A DNA stretch of 64,000 bases from Amycolatopsis camponoti. GTDB lineage: Bacteria; Actinomycetota; Actinomycetes; Mycobacteriales; Pseudonocardiaceae. Made by a program: the position numbers and the translations under genes. A model generated the notes under the pieces. That model ran no database searches. It worked only from the letters and a program-made list of their open reading frames with translations, and was not told the origin of the DNA. Positions within the stretch are counted from its first letter, which is position 1, and the number at the start of each line of letters is the position of its first letter. Shown piece by piece: positions 25,493-34,880 of the stretch. The stretch is taken from the NCBI RefSeq assembly GCF_902497555.1, contig NZ_CABVGP010000003.1, forward strand, positions 1,736,001 to 1,800,000, given 5' to 3'.

Positions 25493-26290
25493 GTGCTGAC
25501 CGTCTCCACCGTGAACGTCAACGGCCTCCGCGCCGCCGCCAAAAAGGGCTTCGTCGAGTGGCTCGCCGCCACGAAGGCCGACGTCGTCTGCTGCCAGGAG
25601 GTGCGCGCCACGGCCGAGCAGCTTCCCGCCGAGGTCGTCGACCCCGAAGGCTGGTTCGCGGTGCACGCCCCCGCCGCCGTCAAGGGGCGCAACGGCGTCG
25701 CCGTCTACAGCCGCGTCGAGCCCGAAGAGGTCCGGATCGGCTTCGGGGAACCGGAGTTCGAGGACAGCGGCCGCTACCTCGAAGTGCACCTGCCGAACGT
25801 CGTCGTCGCGAGCCTCTACCTCCCCAGCGGGGACGTCGGCACCGAGCGCCAGGACGAAAAGGAACGCTTCATGGCCGCGTTCCTGCCCTACCTGGTCGAG
25901 CTCCGGGCCAAGGCCGCCGCGGCCGGGCGCGAGGTCGTCGTCGTGGGGGACTGGAACATCGCCTACGACACCGTCGACCTCAAGAACTGGCGCGGCAACC
26001 GCAAGAACTCCGGCTTCCTCCCCGAGGAACGCGCCTGGCTCGGCCGCGTCTACTCCGAGGCCGGCTTCGCCGACGTCCAGCGCCGCCTCGACCCCGAAGG
26101 CCCCGGCCCCTACACCTGGTGGTCCTACCGCGGCCAGGCCTTCGACAACGACTCCGGCTGGCGCATCGACTGCCAGCTCGCGACCCCGGGCCTCGCCGAG
26201 AAGGTCGTCGACGTCGTCGTCGAACGCGCCGCCGCCTACGACCAGCGCTGGTCCGACCACGCGCCGGTCACTGCCACCTACGACATCTAG
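25493..26290 (+). CDS. xth: Exodeoxyribonuclease III (AP endonuclease)
   Basis: This 265-residue enzyme of base-excision repair cleaves at abasic sites and has 3'-5' exonuclease activity. Family motifs are STVNVNGLRAAAKKG, CCQEVRATAEQLP (metal-binding Glu), VVVGDWNIAYDTVDLKNW and the terminal RWSDHAPVTATY with catalytic Asp-His. GTG 25493 is chosen over GTG 25484 because TAGCGT at 25480-25485 sits 7 nt upstream, suggesting a leaderless mRNA. The stop overlaps the convergent cupin gene by 4 bp. Confidence 0.94.
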   Translation: MLTVSTVNVNGLRAAAKKGFVEWLAATKADVVCCQEVRATAEQLPAEVVDPEGWFAVHAPAAVKGRNGVAVYSRVEPEEVRIGFGEPEFEDSGRYLEVHLPNVVVASLYLPSGDVGTERQDEKERFMAAFLPYLVELRAKAAAAGREVVVVGDWNIAYDTVDLKNWRGNRKNSGFLPEERAWLGRVYSEAGFADVQRRLDPEGPGPYTWWSYRGQAFDNDSGWRIDCQLATPGLAEKVVDVVVERAAAYDQRWSDHAPVTATYDI

Positions 26291-26760
26291 GCCGCGCGGG
26301 CCGCGCGCCAGGTCGCGCTGTCCACGAAGTGGTTGTCGAACCGGTCCTGCGACGCCAGGATCTCCGCCGGCGACGCCTCGCCGCGCCGGATCCGGTCGAT
26401 CATCCGGAAGTACTCGAAGCGCTCGACGCCGGGCGTGAACACGATCAGCACGTCCGCGCCCGAACGCTCGCTCGCGCCGAAGGCGTGCGTCGTGTGCGGC
26501 GGCACGAACAGCATGTCGCCGGTCCGCACCGTCACGACGTCTTCGCCGTTCAGGACCTCCAGCTCGCCGTCCAGCATGAAGAACATCTCGGCCGACGAGG
26601 TGTGGAAGTGCGGCGTCGCGCCGTCGCGTCCGCGGCCCAGCGAGGCGCGGTTCGTGCTCAGGTGCCCGCCGGTCTGCGAGACGTCCGCGAGCAGGGTCAT
26701 CGTGTCGGGGGTCGAGCCGAGCTGCTCGGCTTCGTCGTGGCGTACCAGCAATGTCGTCAT
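26287..26760 (-). CDS. Cupin domain protein
   Basis: This 157-residue single cupin barrel has motif 1 TPHFHTSSAEMFFMLDGELEV and motif 2 DMLFVPPHTTHAFGA, providing His/Glu metal ligands. An extra C-terminal helix pair follows (GVERFEYFRMIDRI). It is likely a small metal-binding enzyme or quercetinase-like protein; the substrate is unknown. It diverges from marR, with a clear inverted repeat between the two starts, so MarR probably represses it. Confidence 0.85.
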   Translation of the reverse strand: MTTLLVRHDEAEQLGSTPDTMTLLADVSQTGGHLSTNRASLGRGRDGATPHFHTSSAEMFFMLDGELEVLNGEDVVTVRTGDMLFVPPHTTHAFGASERSGADVLIVFTPGVERFEYFRMIDRIRRGEASPAEILASQDRFDNHFVDSATWRAARAA

Positions 26761-26780
26761 GCCGAGGATGGTTCCACGAC

Positions 26781-26804
26781 TGATAGTTCGCTGTCAAACT
26801 ATCA
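26781..26804. promoter_or_regulatory. MarR operator candidate
   Basis: The inverted repeat TGATAGTT-N8-AACTATCA lies midway between the divergent cupin and marR starts. It is AT-rich against GC-rich surroundings and has the size expected of a MarR dimer site. Confidence 0.7.
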
Positions 26805-26842
26805 GGCGGCGAATAGTGCTGGCGTCGAATAGAGTGGGCCGC

Positions 26843-27343
26843 GTGAGTGACGAAGACGCCGTCGACGCCGTCGTGTCGGCCTGGCACCGCGAACGCCCCG
26901 ACCTCGACCTGACCGCCATCGGCGTGGCCGGCCGGATGGGCAGGCTCGCGCTCGTGCTGGGCCCGGCCCAGGAGCGGGTGTTCGGCAAGTTCGGCCTGCA
27001 ACGCGGGGAGTTCGACGTCCTGGCCGCGTTGCGCCGGTCCGGGCCGCCCTACACGCTGATCCCGTCCGAGCTGTCCGCGACGCTGATGATGTCCCGCGCC
27101 GGCATGACGAGCCGCCTCGATCGGCTGGAGAAGGCGGGGTTCGTCGAGCGCGCGCTGGACCCGAACGACCGCCGCAGCTTCCGGATCCGTTTGACGGACC
27201 AGGGTTTCGACGCCGTCGACGCCGCGATGACCGAGCACACCGCGAACGTCTCCGAGCTCCTTTCCGGACTGTCCGGAAAGGACCTGAACCTGCTCGACGA
27301 CGTCCTGCGCAAGCTCCTCGGTCACCTCGATCCCCAGACCTGA
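26843..27343 (+). CDS. MarR-family transcriptional regulator
   Basis: This 166-residue winged-helix dimer has the core QRGEFDVLAALRRSGPPYTL, recognition helix MMSRAGMTSRLDRLEKAGFV and wing RALDPNDRRSFRIRLTDQG. GTG 26843 is preceded by TAGAGT with a 7-nt gap, consistent with a leaderless transcript. It is divergent from the cupin gene, which is the likely target. A terminator hairpin follows. Confidence 0.92.
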   Translation: MSDEDAVDAVVSAWHRERPDLDLTAIGVAGRMGRLALVLGPAQERVFGKFGLQRGEFDVLAALRRSGPPYTLIPSELSATLMMSRAGMTSRLDRLEKAGFVERALDPNDRRSFRIRLTDQGFDAVDAAMTEHTANVSELLSGLSGKDLNLLDDVLRKLLGHLDPQT

Positions 27344-27349
27344 CCGCAA

Positions 27350-27386
27350 AAAGGGCCTCCCCGGCGCACTGCCGGGAAGGCCCTTC
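27350..27386. terminator. Hairpin terminator between marR and chitinase
   Basis: A 15-bp stem with one mismatch (AAGGGCCTCCCCGGC opposite GCCGGGAAGGCCCTT) is flanked by AAAAA and TTCTC. It is probably bidirectional between the two convergent genes. Confidence 0.78.
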
Positions 27387-27400
27387 TCGCCGCGCCCGGA

Positions 27401-28129
27401 TCAGCAGGACAGGTTGCCGCCCGTCGGGACCCCGAGGATCCCGGTGATCTGGGTGTACTTGTCGATCCGGCTCTGCACCTGGGCGGGGTTGCCGCCGTTG
27501 CACTCGATGGAGCCGTTGATGCTGCGGATGGTCTCACCGAAGCCGCGCTGGTTGACCATCGCGTCGTGCGGCGTCATCGTGCCCGGGCCGGTCTGGGTGT
27601 TCCAGTACCAGAGGCCGGTCTTCCACGCGACGGCCGCGTCCTGCTCGACCTGGTAAGGGTTGTTCAGCAGGTCGATGCCCAGGGCGTCGCCCGCGGCCTT
27701 GTAGTTGAAGTTCCAGCTGAGCTGGATCGGGCCGCGGCCGTAGTACGCGGCCTGGCCAGCCGGGCAGCCGTAGGACTGGCTGGTGTCGCAGTAGTGCGGG
27801 TAGTTCGCGGTGTTCTGCTCGACGACGTAGACGAGGCCGCCGGTTTCGTGGTTGACGTTGGCGAGGAACGCCGCGGCTTCCTGCTTCTTCACCGTGTCGT
27901 CGCCGGTGTTGGCGAAGCCGGGGTAGGCCGACAGCGCGTCGGTGAGGCCGCTGTAGGTATAGAAGCTGTTGCGGCCCGGGAAGATCTGGTCGAACTGGGC
28001 CTCGCTGACCACAAAGGAGGCGTCCGCTGCCGCGGACGCGGTGGTGGCCGGGAGTACGACGGCGGTCGCCGCCGCGGCGAGCGCGCTCACCGCCACTCCG
28101 GTGCGCTTCAGGAACCGGGTGAACGACAT
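27401..28129 (-). CDS. Secreted GH19 chitinase
   Basis: This 242-residue protein has a Sec signal peptide (LKRTGVAVSALAAAATAVVL, cleavage near ASA). It then has only the GH19 catalytic domain, with no chitin-binding module. The catalytic region reads AAFLANVNHETGGL with the acid Glu; GRGPIQLSWNFNYKAAG and NQRGFGETIRSINGSIECNGG are further GH19 signatures. It should hydrolyse chitin in the medium. A DasR-like site lies about 65 bp upstream of its start, linking it to N-acetylglucosamine control. Confidence 0.94.
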   Translation of the reverse strand: MSFTRFLKRTGVAVSALAAAATAVVLPATTASAAADASFVVSEAQFDQIFPGRNSFYTYSGLTDALSAYPGFANTGDDTVKKQEAAAFLANVNHETGGLVYVVEQNTANYPHYCDTSQSYGCPAGQAAYYGRGPIQLSWNFNYKAAGDALGIDLLNNPYQVEQDAAVAWKTGLWYWNTQTGPGTMTPHDAMVNQRGFGETIRSINGSIECNGGNPAQVQSRIDKYTQITGILGVPTGGNLSC

Positions 28130-28190
28130 TCGGGACTCCTCTTGATCACGCCGGTCGTGCGCGGTCCGACCGAGCCGAATGGGTTACTCC

Positions 28191-28207
28191 AAGAGGTATA
28201 GACCAAT
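28191..28207 (-). promoter_or_regulatory. DasR-responsive element (dre)-like site
   Basis: Read on the chitinase strand the site is ATTGGTCTATACCTCTT. It matches the known DasR consensus ACTGGTCTAGACCAGT in its core GGTCTA-ACC. It overlaps a plausible -10 (TATACC) with TTAACA upstream, so binding would repress the chitinase gene in the absence of aminosugar phosphate. Confidence 0.65.
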
Positions 28208-28572
28208 CTCAATAGTGTTAAAAGTTTTCCGAATAAGAGTGCGCGATCGGAGCAGTGTGACTGCGGCGAACGGCAGAGGGTGAGCCCGAATTGCGATGAA
28301 CGGGTGACGGGCGATCGGACATGGATCGGTCATTCTCTACTTTGTGTAGGAGCGTTCCGTCTTGCGCAACACCCACTCGGGTGGCGGCGTGAACCCTGGG
28401 GGTGCCCGGCTCGTGTTCTCGGTTGGGCGCTAGTCTCGGCCGCCAAGCCGGTCAGTGCCTCCGGGTCTTGACACACTCGGTAGTTTTTTGACCAGCAGCA
28501 TGCAGCGCCTCACTCGTATGGGTGAGCTTCTTGTTAGGTTCACTGCGCTCGTCACTCGCGGGAGGCACTCCG
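28208..28572. other. Intergenic stretch, promoter-like only
   Basis: This is 365 bp between the divergent chitinase and membrane-protein genes. The first ~40 bp are AT-rich and belong to the chitinase promoter. TTGACA at 28468-28473 could be a -35 for the rightward gene, but no good -10 is found at 16-18 bp. No coding frame is convincing. Confidence 0.5.
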
Positions 28573-28947
28573 GTGCGCAACCCAGGTCAAAGCCTGATGC
28601 GGTCCACCCTGCGCGGATTCCGCGCGGTTGCCGTGGTCGCGCTCGTCCCGGTCGCGCTGCTCGTGGCCGGCGGCGGGAACGCGTTCGCCGACGTCGTGAC
28701 GGCGCAGGCGGAGACCAACGCGGAGAGCTTCGGCGTGCTCGGCCCGGTCGGGCTGGTCGCGGTGGCGCTCGGCATCGTCGGCATGACGCTGGGTGTGCTG
28801 CGCCAGCGCCGCAAGACCCGCATCGCCGAGGCCGCCCCGGCCGTCCCCGAAGCGCCCGGCCCGGTCACGGCGATGGCCGAAGCAGTCCTCGGCGAGCCCG
28901 ACGCCACGCCGACCCGCCCGTTCCTCACCCAGCGCCCGCACGCCTGA
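28573..28947 (+). CDS. Small secreted or membrane protein of unknown function
   Basis: This 124-residue protein has a signal-like first hydrophobic segment (VAVVALVPVALLVAGG) ending at NAFA. A second membrane segment (VGLVAVALGIVGMTLGVL) and a basic then Pro/Ala-rich cytoplasmic tail follow. The start GTG 28573 has GGGAGG 7 nt upstream. The gene's last codons and stop fall in the first copy of a 56-bp tandem repeat. No family is recognised. Confidence 0.65.
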   Translation: MRNPGQSLMRSTLRGFRAVAVVALVPVALLVAGGGNAFADVVTAQAETNAESFGVLGPVGLVAVALGIVGMTLGVLRQRRKTRIAEAAPAVPEAPGPVTAMAEAVLGEPDATPTRPFLTQRPHA

Positions 28948-29222
28948 CCCACGCACCGCGCCTCGCCAGCCCGGCGCGCTTGCTCCACCCGGCGCCCGCC
29001 TGACCAACTCGCCGCGCCTGGCCAGCCCGGCGCGCTTGCTCCACCCGGCGCCCGCCTGACCAACTCGCCGCGCCTGGCCAGCCCGGCGCGCTTGCTCCAC
29101 CCGGCGCCCGCCTGACCAACTCGCCGCGCCTGCCCCAACCAGCCGCCCGCCTGGCCAAACCGGCGCGCCTGCCCCGGACCCGGCGCCCGCTTGGCCAACC
29201 CGGCGCGCACCTGCCCCGACCG
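28941..29222 (+). repeat. 56-bp tandem repeat block
   Basis: Three full 56-bp copies start at 28941, 28997 and 29053. The second and third are identical and the first differs at a few positions. Degenerate partial copies continue to about 29222. Each unit contains GCCTGACC and CCCGGCGCGCTTGCTCCACC. The first unit includes the stop codon of the membrane protein gene. The identity of the copies indicates recent expansion. Confidence 0.88.
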
Positions 29223-29230
29223 GCCGCGGG

Positions 29231-30539
<1,309 letters not shown>

Positions 30540-30542
30540 CGC

Positions 30543-31046
30543 GTGAAGCTGATCCTGGTGAACGGCCCGCCGGGCAGCGGCAAGTCGACGCTCGCCCGGC
30601 ACTACGCCGACGCCCACCCGCCGGCGCTCGCCCTGGACGTGGATCGCGTCCGCGCGATGGTCGGCGGGTGGCGGTCGTCGCCGGGCGAGGCGGGCCTGCT
30701 GGCGCGGGAGATCGCACTGGCGGCGGCGCGCACGCACCTGACCGCGGGTTACGACGTCGTGGTGCCGCAACTGCTGGCCCGGCCGGGCTTCGCCGAGCGG
30801 CTCGAAGCATTGGCCGCGGAGACCGGCGCGAGCTTCCACGAGATCGTGCTTCTGCCCGGCCTCGCGGAGACCCGGCGGCGCTTCGCCGGGCGCGGTTCGC
30901 CGGAGATCGAGACGGCGGAGCCACTGACGGACGAAGACCTGGTGGCGGCGTACGACCGAGTGGCCCGGTACGCGGCGACGCGCCCGCGGGCCGTGGTCCT
31001 GCGCGAAGAGGACGCCTATCCGGCGCTGCTCGCCTCCCTCACGTAA
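30543..31046 (+). CDS. P-loop kinase/ATPase (AAA_33 type)
   Basis: This 167-residue protein has a Walker A at the N-terminus (LILVNGPPGSGKST) and an Asp in LALDVDRVRAMVGGW. The core RTHLTAGYDVVVPQLLARPGF resembles small zeta-toxin/AAA_33 kinases acting on nucleotides or antibiotics. The substrate is unknown. It begins 3 bp after trpS and probably shares its transcript. A decayed copy of its THLTAG segment lies just downstream at about 31066-31110. Confidence 0.8.
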   Translation: MKLILVNGPPGSGKSTLARHYADAHPPALALDVDRVRAMVGGWRSSPGEAGLLAREIALAAARTHLTAGYDVVVPQLLARPGFAERLEALAAETGASFHEIVLLPGLAETRRRFAGRGSPEIETAEPLTDEDLVAAYDRVARYAATRPRAVVLREEDAYPALLASLT

Positions 31047-31155
31047 GCGAAGAACGGGCGGCGCCCACGCACCTGACCGCGGGTCACGAGGTTGCGGGAC
31101 CCAGGTTCTTGTGGACTTGGGGCCGCCGCCGACCCTAAAGCGGCCCCCGCCCTTC
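31047..31155 (+). pseudogene. Remnant of a second kinase-like copy
   Basis: The 19-nt segment 31066-31084 is identical to 30731-30749 inside the kinase gene, and the match continues as YACGA after one mismatch. In frame it reads THLTAGHEVAGPRFL against THLTAGYDVVVPQLL in the intact protein. This looks like a fragment of a diverged duplicate cut short before the IS30 element. A GGGGCCGC...GCGGCCCC hairpin (31119-31147) follows and may be an old terminator. Confidence 0.5.
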
Positions 31156-32457
31156 GGTGGTTTCTAGGGGTGGTTGCAACACCTGAGTGTTTAGGAGTTG
31201 CCTCGTGCCTAGACGGGATCGAGATCGTGCCCCAGGCTGCCTTTCCCGCGGTCGTGGTCGGCCTGGCCGGGCGTTGACTGCGGAGCGGGTGGCCTACTTT
31301 GGCCTGGTGGAAGCAGGAGCAGGCACCAGAGAAGCGGCCCGGCAGGTCGGGATCAACTACCGGACCGCGAAACGCTGGCGGGCCGAGGCAGCCCACGCCG
31401 CAGCGGCGCCGGTGGCGCTGGTCGAGGTGGCCTCGCGGTTCTTGAGCCTGGACGAGCGGAACTTGATCGCCGACCGGGTCCGCCAGGCGGGGACCTCGCT
31501 GCGGATGATCGCGGCTGAGCTGGGCCGGCCGGTCTCGACCATCAGCCGGGAGCTGGCCCGCAACCAGCAGCCCGACGGGACCTACCACCCGCACGCCGCG
31601 CACGGGATGGCCACGGCCCGGCGGCCCCGCCCGAAGGTGGGCAAGCTGGTCGCGGATCCGGTGCTGCGGGCGATCGTTCAGGATGGGCTGGACGTGCGGT
31701 GGAGCCCGCAGCAGATCACCCGCCGACTCCGCCGCGATCACCCTGACCGGCCGGAGTGGCATGTGACCTGCGAAACCATCTACCAAGCCTTGTATGTGCA
31801 GGCCAAGGGCGGGTTGCGGCGTGAGGTCGCCGGGTGGCTGCGCACCGGCCGCATACAGCGGCGGCCGCACGTGCGTTCGGATCAGCGGCGGCCGCGGATG
31901 GCCACCCCGATGGTGATGATCAGCGACCGGCCACCCGAGGTGGCGGACCGGGCGGTGCCTGGACACTGGGAAGGCGACCTGATCATGGGCGCTCACAACC
32001 GGACAGCGATCGCAACCCTGGTCGAACGCCACACCCGGTATGTGATGCTGCTGCACCTGCCCGAGGGCTACACCCCGACCCTGGTCCGCGACGCCCTCAT
32101 CACCAAGATCCAGACACTGCCCGAGCAGCTGCGCCGGTCGCTGACTTGGGATCAGGGCAGCGAAATGCACCTGCACGGCCAGTTCACCGCGGCCACGAAC
32201 ATGCCGGTCTACTTCTGCGACCCGCACGCCCCCTGGCAACGCGGATCCAACGAAAACACCAACGGCCTGCTCCGCCAGTACTTCCCCAAAGGAACCGACC
32301 TCTCGGTGCACACCGCTGAACACCTCGACACCGTCGCCGCCGAGCTCAACGACCGGCCCCGGATGACCCTCGACTGGGACAGCCCAGCCGAACGCATGAC
32401 ACAGTTACTCAACACCACCCACCAGCAGCAGTGTTGCAACGACCGCTAGAAACCGCC
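31156..32457 (+). mobile_element. IS30-family insertion sequence, complete
   Basis: The element is 1302 bp. The left end (31156-31182) and right end (32431-32457) are 27-bp imperfect inverted repeats sharing GGTTTCTAG and GTTGCAACAC. It is flanked by a 3-bp direct repeat TTC (31153-31155 and 32458-32460), as expected of an IS30 insertion. One intact transposase gene fills it. The site lies in the gap between the kinase and yhjD, so it splits a probable trpS-yhjD neighbourhood without breaking a gene. Confidence 0.92.
31205..32449 (+). CDS. IS30-family transposase
   Basis: This 414-residue DDE transposase has an N-terminal HTH (LAGTREAARQV-like region near residue 40) and a second HTH (SLRMIAAELGRPVSTISREL). 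The catalytic triad lies in GHWEGDLIMG, LTWDQGSEMHLH and GSNENTNGLLRQYFPKG. It ends with the IS30 tail LNDRPRMTLDW. GTG 31205 is supported by AGGAG 9 nt upstream. The gene is intact and nearly fills the element. Confidence 0.93.
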   Translation: MPRRDRDRAPGCLSRGRGRPGRALTAERVAYFGLVEAGAGTREAARQVGINYRTAKRWRAEAAHAAAAPVALVEVASRFLSLDERNLIADRVRQAGTSLRMIAAELGRPVSTISRELARNQQPDGTYHPHAAHGMATARRPRPKVGKLVADPVLRAIVQDGLDVRWSPQQITRRLRRDHPDRPEWHVTCETIYQALYVQAKGGLRREVAGWLRTGRIQRRPHVRSDQRRPRMATPMVMISDRPPEVADRAVPGHWEGDLIMGAHNRTAIATLVERHTRYVMLLHLPEGYTPTLVRDALITKIQTLPEQLRRSLTWDQGSEMHLHGQFTAATNMPVYFCDPHAPWQRGSNENTNGLLRQYFPKGTDLSVHTAEHLDTVAAELNDRPRMTLDWDSPAERMTQLLNTTHQQQCCNDR

Positions 32458-32698
32458 TTCCCTGGGGGGCGTCCCCACGTCCAGTCTATCGGCGCCCACC
32501 GACGATTCGGACTTGCGCGGTGCCGGACCAGCGGCTTGTCCACAACTGCCGAGGACTGTGGACAACCAGAGGCCGCGCCGCGATCGCCGAGCCGGACGGT
32601 GTCAGCTCTGGCCGCGAAGGCCCCTCCCGGAAACGCTCGCATCCCTCACGGAGACCGCTCGCGTTGCGGGAGTCACCTGGCGTGGTTAGCGTTTCACA

Positions 32699-33709
32699 GT
32701 GGCGAACGAAGAGAAGGAAAAGCTCCTGCCGCGGCTGCGGCGGAAGTACCCGTGGCTCGATCACCTGATCCGGGCCAACGAGGCCTTCACCGAGCGGTAC
32801 GGCAACCACTACGCCGCCGCCATCACCTACTTCAGCGTCCTGTCCGTCATCCCGATCCTGATGGTCGCGTTCGCCGTGGTCGGGCTGGTCGTCAACCATG
32901 ACCCGCACGTCATCGATCAGATCAAGAACAGCATCAACGACTCCGTGCCCTCGGGCCTGCGCAGCCTCGTCCAGGGCATCGTGGACGCCGCGATCAACGC
33001 CGGCAGCGGCATCGGGATCTTCGGCCTCCTCATCGCTCTCTACTCCGGCGTCGGCTGGATGGCGAACCTGCGGGACGCGCTCACCGCGCAGTGGGGCCAG
33101 GAGAAGCAGCCGCAGCCGGTCGTCAAGCAGACGCTCAAGGACCTCGTCGCGCTCGTCGGCCTCGGGGTGGCGCTCGTCGTCTCGTTCGCGCTGACCGCGG
33201 TCGGCGGCGGGGTCGGGAACTTCCTGCTCGGGCTCGTCGGGCTGGCCGACGAGACCTGGGCGAAGGTCCTGCTCCGCATCGCCACCATCGTGCTCGGCCT
33301 GGCCGCCAACACCCTCGTCTTCCTCTGGGTCATCGCGCGCCTGCCACGCGAACGCGTCGCCCTGCGCAGCGCCGTCAAGGGCGCGGTGTTCGCTTCCATC
33401 GGGTTCGTCATCCTGCAGCAGGCCGCCACGTTCTACCTGGCCAGCGTCACGAAGTCGCCGGCGTTCGCGCTGTTCGGGCCGGTCATCGGCCTGCTCGTGT
33501 TCGCCAACTTCGTCTCGCGCTTCCTCCTGCTCGTCACGGCGTGGACGGCGACAGCGAAGGAGAACCAGCGCGAGGTCGTCCAGCCACCGCCGCCCGTGCG
33601 GCTCGAACAGGCCGTCACGGTGCAGCGCGGGCCGGGGCTCGGCGCCGTCGCGGGAGCGTTCAGCGCCGGGGCCCTGCTCGCGTGGCTGGGTGGCCGCCGC
33701 AAGCCTTGA
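32699..33709 (+). CDS. yhjD: YhjD/YihY/BrkB family inner membrane protein
   Basis: This 336-residue protein has about six membrane helices. After a charged start (KYPWLDHLIRANEAFTERYG) comes the family signature NHYAAAITYFSVLSVIPILM. A central GIGIFGLLIALYSGVGWMANL and a C-terminal cytoplasmic tail with PPPP follow. The family has been linked to envelope integrity and transport; the mechanism is unproven. A GTG start is preceded by TAGCGT with a 6-nt gap, suggesting a leaderless mRNA. Confidence 0.9.
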   Translation: MANEEKEKLLPRLRRKYPWLDHLIRANEAFTERYGNHYAAAITYFSVLSVIPILMVAFAVVGLVVNHDPHVIDQIKNSINDSVPSGLRSLVQGIVDAAINAGSGIGIFGLLIALYSGVGWMANLRDALTAQWGQEKQPQPVVKQTLKDLVALVGLGVALVVSFALTAVGGGVGNFLLGLVGLADETWAKVLLRIATIVLGLAANTLVFLWVIARLPRERVALRSAVKGAVFASIGFVILQQAATFYLASVTKSPAFALFGPVIGLLVFANFVSRFLLLVTAWTATAKENQREVVQPPPPVRLEQAVTVQRGPGLGAVAGAFSAGALLAWLGGRRKP

Positions 33710-33724
33710 CAGTGACACCCGCGG

Positions 33725-33758
33725 TAAAGAAACTGAACCGGTAAGAAATCTGAACCGG
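33725..33758 (+). promoter_or_regulatory. Tandem 17-bp direct repeat before acyl-CoA dehydrogenase
   Basis: TAAAGAAACTGAACCGG and TAAGAAATCTGAACCGG abut each other and end 7 bp before the start codon, overlapping the RBS. This arrangement could be a regulator site, possibly for the HxlR protein encoded at the end of the operon. Confidence 0.55.
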
Positions 33759-33765
33759 AGGTTTC

Positions 33766-34872
33766 ATGCTGGACGCCGCCCGCGAGTGTGCCGCCCTCGC
33801 CCAGACGCTCGCGCCGGTCACCGAGCAGCGCCGCGCGTTGCCCGCGGAGCTCGTCGCGAAGCTGACCGACGCCCAGCTCCTGCGCAGCGGCGTCCCCGGC
33901 TACCTGGGCGGCCCGGAAGCGCCGCCCGCGCTCAGCCTCGAAACCGCGGAGACGGTCGCGCGCGGCGACGCTTCGGCCGGCTGGTGCGTCTCGATCGCCG
34001 TGACGAGCAGCCTGCTTTCCGCCTACGCCCCGCCGAAGTGCGCCGAAGAGGTCTTCGGGGACCCGAAGACGGTCGCCGCCGGTGTCTGGGCCCCGCGCGG
34101 CACCGGCCGCAAGACCGACGGTGGCTACACCGTCTCCGGGCGCTGGCCGTTCTGCAGCGGCATCCCGCACTGCGACTGGTTGTTCGCCGGGTTCGTGCAC
34201 GAAAAGGAGCTGTACGTCGCCGCGTTGCCCAAGGCCGAGATCGAAGTGCTGGACACCTGGCACACGAACGGCCTGCGCGGCACCGGCAGCCACGACTGCG
34301 TGGTCGACGAGCTGTTCGTCCCCGAGCACCGCGTCTTCTCGGTGATGGGCGGGCCACCCGCGGAAGCCGTTGCGCTGCACCGCTTCCCGCTCTTCGGCTT
34401 CTTCGCGCTGTCGGTCGCGGCGGCCGCGCTGGGCAACGCGCGCGGCGCGATCGACGACCTCGTCGCCCTCGCCTCGACGCGCAAACCGCTCGGCTCCAGC
34501 CGGTCGCTGGCCGAGCGGTCGCAGACCCAGGCCGCCGTCGCGGAGGCCGAAGCCGCCCTGCGTGCGGCGCGGCTGCTCTTCTACACCAGCATCGACGACG
34601 CCTGGCAGGCCGCGCAGGGCACGGACCCGGTGCCGGACGCGCTCAAGCTGGGCCTGCGCCTGGCCGCCACCCACGTCACGCGCACTGCCGCGAAGGTCGC
34701 CGAAAGCATGTACGACCTGGGCGGCGGCGCGGCGATCTACGAAACTTCGCCGTTGCAGCGCCGCTTCCGCGACGCGCACACGGCGACCGCCCACTTCCAG
34801 GTCAACCCGGCCAGCTTCGAGCTGTCCGGCAAGCTGCTGCTGGGCGTCCCCGCCCGCACCGAACAGCTCTGA
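33766..34872 (+). CDS. Acyl-CoA dehydrogenase-fold flavoprotein (HsaA-like)
   Basis: This 368-residue protein resembles group D flavin monooxygenases and acyl-CoA dehydrogenases. It has an N-terminal helical domain, a middle domain with ARGDASAGWCVSIAVTSSLL and WPFCSGIPHCDWLFAG, and a C-terminal four-helix region ending FQVNPASFELSGKLLLG. The acyl-CoA dehydrogenase catalytic Glu is not evident, so an FADH2-dependent hydroxylase is possible. It starts an operon with the oxidoreductase (8-bp gap) and an hxlR gene. Confidence 0.8.
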   Translation: MLDAARECAALAQTLAPVTEQRRALPAELVAKLTDAQLLRSGVPGYLGGPEAPPALSLETAETVARGDASAGWCVSIAVTSSLLSAYAPPKCAEEVFGDPKTVAAGVWAPRGTGRKTDGGYTVSGRWPFCSGIPHCDWLFAGFVHEKELYVAALPKAEIEVLDTWHTNGLRGTGSHDCVVDELFVPEHRVFSVMGGPPAEAVALHRFPLFGFFALSVAAAALGNARGAIDDLVALASTRKPLGSSRSLAERSQTQAAVAEAEAALRAARLLFYTSIDDAWQAAQGTDPVPDALKLGLRLAATHVTRTAAKVAESMYDLGGGAAIYETSPLQRRFRDAHTATAHFQVNPASFELSGKLLLGVPARTEQL

Positions 34873-34880
34873 GGAGTCCC

